Origin: JAEXOD01 sp963663265
Lineage (GTDB): Bacteria > Bacteroidota > Ignavibacteria > Ignavibacteriales > Melioribacteraceae
NCBI GenBank assembly: GCA_963663265.2
Contig: CAXXXM010000002.1
Span: 434,001 to 498,000, forward strand
Direction: 5' to 3'
DNA length: 64,000 nucleotides
Made by a program: the position numbers and the translations under genes. Under the pieces are notes generated by a model. That model was not told where the DNA came from. It saw only the letters and a list, made by a program, of their open reading frames with translations, and ran no database searches. Positions 1 through 8,711 of this stretch are shown here, piece after piece. How positions within the stretch are numbered: the stretch's first letter is position 1; each line of letters opens with the position of its first letter.

Positions 1-89
1 AAATACTCTAAATATTTTCCATTGTAAACAAATTGCATTTTATCCGTATCGGCATATCTAACACGTAACACAAATTTATTAGCTAACAT
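1..89 (-). CDS. Acyl-CoA thioesterase, YbgC/4-hydroxybenzoyl-CoA thioesterase-like (partial)
   Basis: Only the first 29 codons are present and the gene runs off the left edge. Reading leftwards from the ATG at 89-87, the peptide starts MLANKFVLRVRYADTDKMQF and continues VYNGKYLEYF. This is the N-terminal signature of hot-dog thioesterases of the YbgC type, in which the Asp of the RYADTD stretch is the usual catalytic residue. The usual Gly after Met (DxMG) is Gln here. It starts 14 bases after the accA stop and so is probably the last visible gene of that operon. The family hydrolyses acyl-CoA esters; the substrate cannot be told from this fragment. Confidence 0.72.
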   Translation of the reverse strand, partial: MLANKFVLRVRYADTDKMQFVYNGKYLEY

Positions 90-103
90 ATAAAATTTCT
101 CAA

Positions 104-1054
104 TTATTCTTCAAATACGCCAATATTGGCAAACTTTTCTATTCTATTAAAAACTAACCTTTCAGGTTTAATTTTACAAAGTTTATTTAATTCTTCAAGC
201 AAAACTTTTTTTAATGTTGATGCCATAAGAGCAGCATCTTTATGGGCACCACCTAATGGTTCAGGAACTATTCTATCAATAATCCCCTGCTGTAATAAAT
301 CTTTAGGCGTTAATTTTAGAGCTTCGGCAGCTTGTTCTTTATATTCCCAGCTACGCCATAAAATTGATGAACACGATTCAGGACTAATAACTGAATACCA
401 TGTATTTTCGAGCATCAAAATTCTATCACCAACAGCAATACCTAAAGCTCCACCACTTGCACCCTCGCCAATAATAACAACAATAACCGGCACTTTTAGT
501 TTACTCATTTCTAAAAGATTTTTAGCAATTGCTTCTGCTTGTCCATTTTGTTCAGCTTCAAGACCCGGAAAAGCCCCCGGAGTATCAATTAATGTAATAA
601 TAGGTTTATTATATTTTTCGGCAAGTTTCATTAGACGCAAAGCTTTTCTATATCCTTCTGGATTAGGCATTCCAAAATTACGATATAAATTAGATTTAGT
701 ATCTCTTCCTTTTTGATGACCAATAATCATAACTTTATGTTCATCAATTGAAGCAAATCCGCCCACAATTGCCTTGTCATCTTTGTATAAACGATCACCA
801 TGCAATTCAACAAAATCGTTGGTTATTGAGTAGATATAATCGAGTGTGTAAGGTCTTTCAGGATGACGAGCCAACTGAACAATCTGCCATCTTGTCAAAT
901 TGCTGTAAATGTTTTTTTTAAGCTTTATTACTTTTTGTTCAAGACTTTTAATTTCGTCAGAAATATCAAGATTGTTTTGATATTTCTTCATTTCTTCAAT
1001 TTTATTTTCAAGCTCAACTATTGGTTTTTCAAATTCCAAAACAGTTTTTGCCAT
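104..1054 (-). CDS. accA: Acetyl-CoA carboxylase carboxyltransferase subunit alpha
   Basis: AccA is the alpha half of the carboxyltransferase that moves the carboxyl group from carboxybiotin to acetyl-CoA, making malonyl-CoA for fatty acid synthesis in the cytoplasm. The 316-residue length is normal. A helical N-terminal part (about 1-55) leads into the crotonase-like domain with LARHPERP (61-68), HGDR (85-88), HQKGRDT (113-119), DTPGAFPG (157-164), the GEGASGGA oxyanion-hole region (196-203) and ISPE (223-226). It lies 12 bases downstream of the last polysaccharide gene, so it may be co-transcribed with that operon. No accD is visible. The identification is secure. Confidence 0.97.
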   Translation of the reverse strand: MAKTVLEFEKPIVELENKIEEMKKYQNNLDISDEIKSLEQKVIKLKKNIYSNLTRWQIVQLARHPERPYTLDYIYSITNDFVELHGDRLYKDDKAIVGGFASIDEHKVMIIGHQKGRDTKSNLYRNFGMPNPEGYRKALRLMKLAEKYNKPIITLIDTPGAFPGLEAEQNGQAEAIAKNLLEMSKLKVPVIVVIIGEGASGGALGIAVGDRILMLENTWYSVISPESCSSILWRSWEYKEQAAEALKLTPKDLLQQGIIDRIVPEPLGGAHKDAALMASTLKKVLLEELNKLCKIKPERLVFNRIEKFANIGVFEE

Positions 1055-1066
1055 TGTATCTCCTAA

Positions 1067-3043
1067 TTAAATAAATACTTTTGATAAGGTTTTACCAATA
1101 ATCTCAATATCTAACCAAATATTTTGATTTTTGGCATAATACAAATCTAATTTGTTCATCTCAACAGAATCAGTTTGGTCAAATAAATCTGTATACCACA
1201 ACCCTGTTAAACCCGGTTTTCCCAAATATAAACCAGAATAAAATTGAGCGGCTTTCGGTCCAACAAAACTTTTTTTACCACTCAAAACTTTAGGTACTTC
1301 AAGTACCATTTCAACAAATTTTGAATTTGAATTAGCAATTTTACTTAAAATATACATTAATGGATACAAAAATATTAAAACAAAAATTCCAAATGTATAA
1401 TCAAAAGCAGATTTTGTTAATTTATGTGTTATAGAAGATATATTATAATGTACTTTAAGAAGTGGAACATCTTTAAGTACAGTTATGGACGACTTGCCAA
1501 CTAAATAATCGTGTTCTTCGCCGGAAACTAAAAAATCCACATTTAGATCGCGGCATGAAGATACAACAGAAAATATGTTTTCAAAACTTATATCATCAGA
1601 TGAAAAAATTACTTTTTCAATCTTATTTTCTAAAATTGTTTTTTTTATATTTTCAAGAGAACAAATAATAGGAATTTCTGCTCGATTTTCACCAACCTCT
1701 TTTTGATTTATAGTTGCTAAACCAGAAATAGTATTAAGCAGCATTGGGTTAGATTTTAGCTTTGAAGCAATATTTACAGCCTTTAGGCTTGTTCCAACAA
1801 CAATTGTTTTTACATTTTTGTTTTCACCAACACCAATCTTAAAAAAGACTTTAAGTATTATTCTATAAATTGCAAATGTAAATAATGATAGCAAAAATGT
1901 AATTAATACTACGGCACGACTAATGGCAAACTGCTTAAAAAAGAAAGTTAAAAACGTAATAGTAAATAAACCGACAGTTAATCCAATAAAACTTCTTAAA
2001 ATTTGCAAAGAATTCTTTTTGTAAACACCTGAAAGAGCTGATATTAGGACTTGAATTATGCCGGGGACAATATAAATAAGGGGCTTATACATTTCAGGAA
2101 AGCCATTCCATCGTTCATTCATATATATATGCTCGGCTAAATATACGCCGGCAGAATAGAACACCCCATCTAACAGAATAGAAATAAAAACGGTTTTGTA
2201 AATATTAAGAATTGCTAACAACTTTCTAAAAAAAATAGCCGATTGTAAAATGATTTGAACAAACCACGATGAAGAAAGATTTTTTTTAACAAAAATCTGC
2301 ATTGCATCATAAAACACTTTTGTTTCATCAATAGAACTTCGTTTAGTGCTTTCACCTTTATAATGAATTATTTCAGTTTCATGATTATAATAAACTTTAT
2401 AACCAGCTTTTTGAACACGATAACACAAATCTAAATCTTCGCCATACATAAAAAAAGTAGAATCAAAACCACCAACTTTTTTATATACGTCATATTTCCA
2501 CATCATAAACGAGCCGCTTATTGCATCAACTTCATAAGTTTGATTTTCATCTAAATAAGTAAGATTGTATTTAGCAAAAAGTTTACTATTAGGAAATAAT
2601 GAACTTAAACCCGAAACTTTGGTAAAAGATGCCCAAGGACCCGGAAAACTTCTGCGACATGCAAGCTGTAAAGTACCATTTGGATTTAATACTTTACATC
2701 CAACCATACCCGCATCTTTTGTGCTTTTCAAAAATTTAATTAAAGTTGAAAATGTATCTTCCCTAACAATAGTATCGGGATTAATTAACACAATATATTC
2801 CCCTTTAGCTATCTCTAAAGCCTGATTATTTGCCGCACCAAAACCAACATTCTTTTGGTTGGCTATTAACATAACTTCGGGGAATTTTTCTTGAATTGTT
2901 TCAACACTTCCATCTTGTGAAGCATTATCAACAACTATAATTTCGTTAGAATAGTTTATTAGTGCTTTTTTTAAAGAAGAAAGTAAATTTAAAATAAATT
3001 CCTTAACATTATAATTTACAATAATGATTGAAATATCAAGCAT
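1067..3043 (-). CDS. Fusion: family 2 glycosyltransferase plus degenerate polyprenyl phosphoglycosyltransferase
   Basis: Residues 1-250 form a GT-A family 2 glycosyltransferase, rhamnosyltransferase-like: VNYN (9-12), VVDNAS (37-42), NPDT as the metal-binding DxD equivalent (88-91) and the GED acceptor motif (201-203). Residues 280-560 resemble the N-terminal half of WbaP/WcaJ-type enzymes, with several membrane helices followed by a Rossmann-like domain. The C-terminus keeps the typical tail (KPGLTGLW at 609-616, then LDLYYAKN and WLDIEI). Between the last membrane helix and that tail, the catalytic block with KFRSM and the Asp-Glu pair of DEIPQ is missing. I infer an active glycosyltransferase fused to an inactive phosphoglycosyltransferase that may serve as a membrane anchor or scaffold. 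The ATG at 3043-3041 is the start. Confidence 0.8.
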   Translation of the reverse strand: MLDISIIIVNYNVKEFILNLLSSLKKALINYSNEIIVVDNASQDGSVETIQEKFPEVMLIANQKNVGFGAANNQALEIAKGEYIVLINPDTIVREDTFSTLIKFLKSTKDAGMVGCKVLNPNGTLQLACRRSFPGPWASFTKVSGLSSLFPNSKLFAKYNLTYLDENQTYEVDAISGSFMMWKYDVYKKVGGFDSTFFMYGEDLDLCYRVQKAGYKVYYNHETEIIHYKGESTKRSSIDETKVFYDAMQIFVKKNLSSSWFVQIILQSAIFFRKLLAILNIYKTVFISILLDGVFYSAGVYLAEHIYMNERWNGFPEMYKPLIYIVPGIIQVLISALSGVYKKNSLQILRSFIGLTVGLFTITFLTFFFKQFAISRAVVLITFLLSLFTFAIYRIILKVFFKIGVGENKNVKTIVVGTSLKAVNIASKLKSNPMLLNTISGLATINQKEVGENRAEIPIICSLENIKKTILENKIEKVIFSSDDISFENIFSVVSSCRDLNVDFLVSGEEHDYLVGKSSITVLKDVPLLKVHYNISSITHKLTKSAFDYTFGIFVLIFLYPLMYILSKIANSNSKFVEMVLEVPKVLSGKKSFVGPKAAQFYSGLYLGKPGLTGLWYTDLFDQTDSVEMNKLDLYYAKNQNIWLDIEIIGKTLSKVFI

Positions 3044-3051
3044 AATATAAA

Positions 3052-3771
3052 TTACCTAAGAATACCAAGCATGCTGTAAAATCTCAGTTTCCAAACCATA
3101 AAAATTGCTTCATAAACAATTTTTTTGCTCATTTTAGATTTACCTTGAACTCTATCGGTAAAAATAATAGGAACTTCTGCAATTCTTGCTCCTTTTTTCC
3201 AAGCTTTAAAATTCATCTCTATTTGAAATGAATAACCGTTGGAAGTAATTTTGGACAAATTGATTGAAGCTAAAACTTTTCTTTTAAAACACTTAAATCC
3301 ACCTGTTCCATCGTGAATAGGTAATCCAGTAATAACACGAGTATAAATATTTGCAAAGTAGCTTAAAAGAAGCCGCTGCATAGGCCAATTTATAACATTA
3401 ACCCCTGTTTTATATCTTGAGCCAATTATTAAATCATACTCGTCAACTTTCTCAAAAAACTTTTTAATATCTCGTGGGTCGTGCGAATAATCGGCATCCA
3501 TTTGAACAGCATATTCATAATTATTTTCCAGCATATACTTAAATCCTGCAACGTATGCAGTACCTAAACCCATTTTTTTTTCGCGTAATAGAAGATGGAC
3601 TCTTTTATCTTTTTCCATTAATGACTTAATATATTTGGCAGTCCCATCGGGAGAATTATCATCAACCACCAATATATTAACATTGGGATATAACTCTAAT
3701 ATATCGTGAGTTAAGCTTTTAATATTCTCCATTTCGTTATAAGTTGGAATAATAATTAATGTACTGTTCAT
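3052..3771 (-). CDS. Polyprenol-phosphate mannosyltransferase-like glycosyltransferase (family 2)
   Basis: A 239-residue soluble GT-A enzyme that resembles dolichol-/polyprenol-phosphate mannosyltransferases, which charge a lipid phosphate with a sugar at the cytoplasmic face of the membrane. Visible motifs are IIPTYNE near residue 7, VVDDNSPDGT around 35-44, the QMDADYSHDP block (DxD) near 90, and the QIEM and R-Q-GKSKM segments near the C-terminus. There are no C-terminal membrane helices, as in the short DPM1-type members. It has an AGGA ribosome site 7 bases before ATG 3771. It sits between two phosphoglycosyltransferase-related genes of the polysaccharide operon. The sugar donor is not predictable. 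Confidence 0.88.
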   Translation of the reverse strand: MNSTLIIIPTYNEMENIKSLTHDILELYPNVNILVVDDNSPDGTAKYIKSLMEKDKRVHLLLREKKMGLGTAYVAGFKYMLENNYEYAVQMDADYSHDPRDIKKFFEKVDEYDLIIGSRYKTGVNVINWPMQRLLLSYFANIYTRVITGLPIHDGTGGFKCFKRKVLASINLSKITSNGYSFQIEMNFKAWKKGARIAEVPIIFTDRVQGKSKMSKKIVYEAIFMVWKLRFYSMLGILR

Positions 3772-3792
3772 AATAATCCTTTCAATTATAGG

Positions 3793-5196
3793 TTACTCAT
3801 AATGCCCTTTTCCAAACATAACAACAAAAACGGTTCGGAAAATTATTTTCAAATCCATTCTTAAAGACATATTTTCGATATAAAACAAATCGTATTTCAA
3901 TTTCATTTTAACATCTTCAATCGTTTCATCATATTTATGTTTAACTTGAGCCCAGCCGGTTAACCCGGGGCGGACAGCAAGTCTTCTTTTATAAAGAGGT
4001 ATTTCTTTAGACAATTTTTCAACAAAAAAGGGTCTTTCCGGTCTTGGGCCAACTAAACTCATTTCCCCTTTTAATATATTAATAATCTGTGGAATTTCAT
4101 CAATTCTTACTTTTCTAATAAATTTTCCAACCTTAGTAATACGAGCGTCCCCTTTTGTAGACCACATAGGACCTGTATTTTTTTCTGCATCCTGCACCAT
4201 ACTTCTAAACTTATAAACCTTAAAAGGTTTCCCATTTAAGCCGGAACGTTCTTGTTTATAAAAAACCGGACCTTTACTTTCAAGTTTAATAGCAATTGAA
4301 GTAACAATAGTAATTGGTAATGTAATCAAAAATATTAAAATTGCAAAAGTATAATCAATTATTCGTTTAACTTTCATTTCCCATTCCGGCATTAGTTCAG
4401 GCATTATATTAATTAATGGAAATCCATAAATCTGAGACGTTCGTGCCTGCCCGCTTATAATTTCGTATAAGTCCGGAACTATTTTAATATTTACATTGGT
4501 ATCTTGGCATTTGTTAATAATGTCAATTACAGTATCTTCCATATTTTTATCTAAAGCAATAATAATTTCTTTAGGTTTTGTTTGTAAAATAATATTCTGC
4601 AAATTATCAACTATACCAATTACCTTTACATTTTTGTATTCTTTGTCTAAATTTTCTTGTTTTACTGCAACATAACCAACAACATCCAAACCTAAACCTT
4701 TATGGTCTGAAATTACATCATGAATTTCAGCAGATTTTTTATTGAATCCAACTAAAAGTGCACTTCTTCTTCCAACTCCCGAAATAAGTAAGTGTCTTTG
4801 AATGCTTCTAACTAAAATTCTTCCAAAACCAACAAAACCGACAAATATACCCCAATAAATAAAAATAAGGAACCTATTACTTGAAGAAATATTATTTACA
4901 AAGTCATCATATAAAATCAAAAAGAAAAGGACAAAAATACCAATTAAAGAAGACTTAAAAAGTTTGGAAAGTTCATCAAACCTTGAAGTTGCAAACCAAG
5001 TTCTATACATACCGATAAATAAAAATAGCACCATCCAATAGATATAAAGAATAGCAACTAAAAGGAAAAATTGAGGTTCTTTTAACAACAAAGTTAAATG
5101 GTATTCAACTCTGTAAGCTAAAAAGAACAAAAAAGCGAGGTTAATGGTCAAAAAATCAACAATAAGTAATAATGTTTTTTCTAACTTAGTATTCAA
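3793..5196 (-). CDS. Initiating polyprenyl glycosylphosphotransferase (exopolysaccharide/O-antigen, WbaP/WcaJ-like)
   Basis: This enzyme starts repeat-unit synthesis by moving a sugar-1-phosphate from a nucleotide sugar to undecaprenyl phosphate. The N-terminal half has about four membrane helices and a Rossmann-like segment; the C-terminal half is a complete bacterial sugar-transferase domain with a membrane re-entrant helix, KFRSM (about 329-333), the catalytic Asp-Glu of IDEIPQ (about 366-367), SLVGPRPERP and the RPGLTGWAQV tail. I chose TTG 5196 because an AGG lies 7 bases upstream. The frame stays open to TTG 5250, but that start would overlap the upstream stop with no clear ribosome site. 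It looks like the only intact initiating enzyme in the cluster, unlike the degenerate domain in the 1067-3043 fusion. Confidence 0.92.
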   Translation of the reverse strand: MNTKLEKTLLLIVDFLTINLAFLFFLAYRVEYHLTLLLKEPQFFLLVAILYIYWMVLFLFIGMYRTWFATSRFDELSKLFKSSLIGIFVLFFLILYDDFVNNISSSNRFLIFIYWGIFVGFVGFGRILVRSIQRHLLISGVGRRSALLVGFNKKSAEIHDVISDHKGLGLDVVGYVAVKQENLDKEYKNVKVIGIVDNLQNIILQTKPKEIIIALDKNMEDTVIDIINKCQDTNVNIKIVPDLYEIISGQARTSQIYGFPLINIMPELMPEWEMKVKRIIDYTFAILIFLITLPITIVTSIAIKLESKGPVFYKQERSGLNGKPFKVYKFRSMVQDAEKNTGPMWSTKGDARITKVGKFIRKVRIDEIPQIINILKGEMSLVGPRPERPFFVEKLSKEIPLYKRRLAVRPGLTGWAQVKHKYDETIEDVKMKLKYDLFYIENMSLRMDLKIIFRTVFVVMFGKGHYE

Positions 5197-5215
5197 TTGA
5201 AAGCCTATATTAATC

Positions 5216-6403
5216 TTAATTTTTAATTTTTTCAACAATAGTTTCAGCAATTGCTAATGAAGCAGTTGCCGCCGGAGAAGGAGCGTTACAAACATGTAAA
5301 ATATTTTTATTTTCAACAAAATAAAAATCATCCAGTAAATTACCTTTACTATCACAGGCTTGTGCTCTTATTCCTGCTCCTCCAACAAATAAATCATCCT
5401 CATTTATACAAGGTATCAATTTTTGTAATGCTTTTACAAACGCCTTTTTACTAAAAGAACGATAAAACTCTGCTAAACCCTTATACCAATATTTATATAT
5501 AACTTTTCTAAAACCTTTCCATGCAAAGATATTAAATACATCCTTTAAACTAAAGTCACTTTTTTTATAACCTTCTTTTTTTAATGCTAAAACTGCATTT
5601 GGGCCTGCTTCTACCTTGCCATCAATCATTCTTGTAAAATGTACACCTAAAAATGGAAAAGCCGGATCAGGAACAGGGTAAATCAAGTTGTTAACTAACT
5701 TCCTTTTTTCATCAACTAAAGTATAATATTCCCCTCTAAAAGGGATAATCTGCAAATCAAGACCTTTATTGGTTATTTTTGCAACAGTATCAGAATGTAA
5801 ACCACAACAAGTAATCAATCTTTTACATGAAAACGGAGTTTGATTAGTTACAACTTTAATTTCATCTTCGTTTTGAAGAATATTAACTACTTTACTATTA
5901 AAAACGAATTTTCCGCCTTTACTTTCAATAAATTCTTTATATTTTTTTGCAACTTCTTTATAATCAATTATTCCTGTTGAAGGGACTAATAAAGCCTTTA
6001 CCCCTTCAACATTAGGTTCGTAACTTTTTATCTCCGCCTCTTCAATCCACTTTAGGTCTGTTAAACCGTTTTTAATTCCTTTTTCGTAAATTGAATTAAG
6101 AATTGGAATTTCAACTTCATTTACTGCAACAATAAGTTTGCCGCAAATATCGTATTTAACATTATGTTTATCACAGAAATCAATTAAAAGTTTATATCCT
6201 TTACGACAGTTTATTGCTTTAAGACTATTAGGTTTATAATAAATTCCTGAATGAATTACTCCGCTGTTATTTCCGGTTTGATGTTTGGCAATAGAATTTT
6301 CTTTCTCTAAAATTAAGAGACTACAATTTGGGTACGACTCAAAGAGTTTAACTCCTGTTGCCAACCCCACAATTCCGGCACCTACAATTATAAAATCAAA
6401 CAT
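5216..6403 (-). CDS. lhgO: L-2-hydroxyglutarate oxidase (FAD-dependent, DAO family)
   Basis: An FAD enzyme of the glycine oxidase/D-amino-acid oxidase family. The N-terminus carries the dinucleotide-binding motif GAGIVG (8-13), followed by HQTGNNSGVIHSGIYY, which is typical of L-2-hydroxyglutarate oxidases. The C-terminal segment has GGAGIRAQ and the CNAPSPAATASLAI motif. The family oxidises L-2-hydroxyglutarate to 2-oxoglutarate at the membrane. The start is ATG 6403, one base after the upstream glycosyltransferase stop. Its place inside a polysaccharide operon is unexpected for a metabolite-repair enzyme. It may act on a sugar-linked or acyl hydroxy acid here, but that is inference. Confidence 0.9.
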   Translation of the reverse strand: MFDFIIVGAGIVGLATGVKLFESYPNCSLLILEKENSIAKHQTGNNSGVIHSGIYYKPNSLKAINCRKGYKLLIDFCDKHNVKYDICGKLIVAVNEVEIPILNSIYEKGIKNGLTDLKWIEEAEIKSYEPNVEGVKALLVPSTGIIDYKEVAKKYKEFIESKGGKFVFNSKVVNILQNEDEIKVVTNQTPFSCKRLITCCGLHSDTVAKITNKGLDLQIIPFRGEYYTLVDEKRKLVNNLIYPVPDPAFPFLGVHFTRMIDGKVEAGPNAVLALKKEGYKKSDFSLKDVFNIFAWKGFRKVIYKYWYKGLAEFYRSFSKKAFVKALQKLIPCINEDDLFVGGAGIRAQACDSKGNLLDDFYFVENKNILHVCNAPSPAATASLAIAETIVEKIKN

Positions 6404-6404
6404 T

Positions 6405-7568
6405 TTATCTTTTTGTTGATTCCCAAACAACAGAGTGCTGATGTTTTAAAAATTTATTAAATCCTTTAATAATAGCAATATTTGCCATAACAAAAAAGTA
6501 AGGTAACGAAAATAAGAAAAACCTAACTTTTATTTTTGTAAAGAAATAGCCAATTGCAGCTAAAATATAAAACAAACTTTGCAAATAAAAAATGATTTGC
6601 GTCAATTCATTAAAATTATAGACAAATCCATTTGCAATAAATAACAAAATCAAATTAAACGGGAGAAGCCAACGTGATATTTTATGCGAAAAGAAGGCAT
6701 AAAATATTAATAAACCTCTTTTAATAAGAGGAGTTAAAAAGAAAGATAAGGTTTGAAAATTTGTAGCTGAAAACCTTACTTTTCTGTTAAATTCTGTTTT
6801 AACATCTTTTCCAACAGATTCAACCGCAATAGCATCACCGGCATAAACAAAATTATATCCTTTTGCAATTACGGAAAGAGATATAAATAAATCATCAGTA
6901 ACCGCCTGTTTAATAGGAATTTCGGTAAACAATTCTTTTTTAATTGCAAAAATTCCACCATTAGCGGCAAACAGCAAGCCAAGTTTGCTTTCAGATTCTT
7001 TAATAATTGTTTCAAAAGCCCAATATTTTGATTCTTCAACACTTTCAGATTTTTCAACTTCGTCGTCGGTTAAAACTAATTTACCGCAAACACCACCAAT
7101 TTTAGGTGAATTGAAGTTTTTAACAAGGTTTTTTAAAGAATCTTTTTTAAATACAGTATTTGCGTCACTAAAAACCACTATATCGTTTGAAGCAAATTTT
7201 ATTAAATCATTTAAAATAGTAGCTTTTCCCCTTCTCTCCGTAAATAGATGAATTTTCAACCATTTGTATTTTTCTAAACTTTCAGTAAGTATTGTATTGG
7301 TTTTATCGCCTGAACAATCAGACCCAATAATAACCTCAATTTTTGAATGGTCATAATCCAAATCTGCTAAATTTTGTAACCGTTCTTTAATAACTTTTTC
7401 TTCGTTGTAAGCAGCAATTAATATTGAAACCTTTGGCAATTCGGATAACAAATCTTTTTTCTTGGGAATAAATAACCCAATAACATAAATAATAACAGGA
7501 TATAGAATAAAACTGTTAATTGGAATAAATAAAAGCACCAAGAACAATATGTATAAAAATTCAGCCAT
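6405..7568 (-). CDS. Membrane-associated family 2 glycosyltransferase
   Basis: A 387-residue processive-type GT2 protein. One membrane helix at the N-terminus (about 5-33) precedes the GT-A domain with AAYNEE (about 52-57), GSDCSGD, the FSDANTVF DxD motif and the later TDDLFIS and R-VRFSATNFQ elements, which resemble the Q-x-x-RW region of cellulose/hyaluronan synthase relatives. Three or so membrane helices form the C-terminus. It probably adds a sugar to the lipid-linked repeat unit at the inner face of the cytoplasmic membrane. It is followed one base later by lhgO and preceded by a GT4 gene, all on one transcript. Donor and linkage are unknown. Confidence 0.88.
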   Translation of the reverse strand: MAEFLYILFLVLLFIPINSFILYPVIIYVIGLFIPKKKDLLSELPKVSILIAAYNEEKVIKERLQNLADLDYDHSKIEVIIGSDCSGDKTNTILTESLEKYKWLKIHLFTERRGKATILNDLIKFASNDIVVFSDANTVFKKDSLKNLVKNFNSPKIGGVCGKLVLTDDEVEKSESVEESKYWAFETIIKESESKLGLLFAANGGIFAIKKELFTEIPIKQAVTDDLFISLSVIAKGYNFVYAGDAIAVESVGKDVKTEFNRKVRFSATNFQTLSFFLTPLIKRGLLIFYAFFSHKISRWLLPFNLILLFIANGFVYNFNELTQIIFYLQSLFYILAAIGYFFTKIKVRFFLFSLPYFFVMANIAIIKGFNKFLKHQHSVVWESTKR

Positions 7569-7574
7569 TGAAGT

Positions 7575-8711
7575 TTATTTCTGTTTTTGGGTTTCTGATT
7601 CAACTATTAAATTAGAAATATTTTCAGCAATAGAATACCACGAATATTTTTCAGCAACTAATCTTCTTTCTTTGTTATGTTCCTCACAATTATTTTCAAC
7701 TGCTATTGGAATTAACTCTAAAAACTCATTCTCATCCTTAGCAATATAAACAGCTTTTCCAAATTTAGCAACCTCCGGTAAATTAGTAGAGATTACTGGA
7801 ATACCCATTGAAATATATTCAAGATATTTTAACGGATTACATGCTAATGTTAATTCATTAACAATAAATGGAATTATTCCAACCGTAAATTTTGATGCTC
7901 TTTTAGGAAGTTCATTATAAGGAATTTCACCAACATACTCTAAATTTGGTATATTAAATAAATCTTCAACACTAACAGAATGCCTGCCAATGATTTCAAA
8001 TTTATAATTTGGATATTTTTTAGCAGCCTTAATAATTAAATTAATATCAATCCATTCACTTACCAAGCCAAAGAAACCAATAATTGGAGTATTATTAATA
8101 GATGATTCAGCATACTTAAAATGGTCAATATTAACTCCTTGAGGTAAAAAGTAACTTCTACCGGTTTTTGGAACTCGTGTTTTCACTAAAATTTCAGAAA
8201 CAGAAAAACACGTATCTGATTTTTCTAAAAGTTCTTTTTCAAGTTGTTCAATTATTTTATATGCACCGTCAAATTGAGTGTAATCATCCAAACAAAAATA
8301 GTGGGCAGATGTATCACCTATTTCACCAATAACATCACCAACAATAGGCTGAGATGTTACAATAATTGGTTTATCTTTACCCAACTTAGCTAAAGCATTA
8401 TTGATTTCAGTAACAATTTTATTTTTATTAATATTTCTAACAAATGAAATATTGTGAAATGGGAGTACAAAGGGATGTAAAATTGTAATATTTTGATCTA
8501 AAATTACAACTTCCTTTTTAACAAATATATTTTTTACTTTTTCAAAAATTCTTTTTAAATCTAAAATACTAAATTTCGGTTTACGTAACCCTAAAGAACC
8601 TATCCAGATAAGTTTGTTATACTTAATTAATTCCTTCATTATATGTTGCAAAGTTGATGGGTATCTTCCCCAGTCATCTCCAAAAACAACAAAAACTCTA
8701 TCTTTAATCAT
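7575..8711 (-). CDS. Glycosyltransferase, group 1 (GT4-like, GT-B fold)
   Basis: A 378-residue soluble GT-B glycosyltransferase. The N-terminal domain begins with VFVVFGDDWGRYPST, and the C-terminal domain has the nucleotide-sugar binding region with IIGFFGLVSEWID, VGEIPYNELP, VGIIPF and the PLKYLEYISMGIPVISTNLPE stretch, where the acidic residues around KYLEY match the E-x7-E motif of GT4 enzymes. Its start codon overlaps the wecB stop by one base, so translation is probably coupled. It is expected to add one sugar to the repeat unit in the cytoplasm. The specificity cannot be read from the sequence. Confidence 0.88.
   Translation of the reverse strand: MIKDRVFVVFGDDWGRYPSTLQHIMKELIKYNKLIWIGSLGLRKPKFSILDLKRIFEKVKNIFVKKEVVILDQNITILHPFVLPFHNISFVRNINKNKIVTEINNALAKLGKDKPIIVTSQPIVGDVIGEIGDTSAHYFCLDDYTQFDGAYKIIEQLEKELLEKSDTCFSVSEILVKTRVPKTGRSYFLPQGVNIDHFKYAESSINNTPIIGFFGLVSEWIDINLIIKAAKKYPNYKFEIIGRHSVSVEDLFNIPNLEYVGEIPYNELPKRASKFTVGIIPFIVNELTLACNPLKYLEYISMGIPVISTNLPEVAKFGKAVYIAKDENEFLELIPIAVENNCEEHNKERRLVAEKYSWYSIAENISNLIVESETQKQK

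Noticed and set aside
863..1066. 67-codon plus-strand open frame opposite accA
   Set aside because: It is antisense to a clear accA gene and is rich in Phe, as expected from the complement of AT-rich coding DNA.
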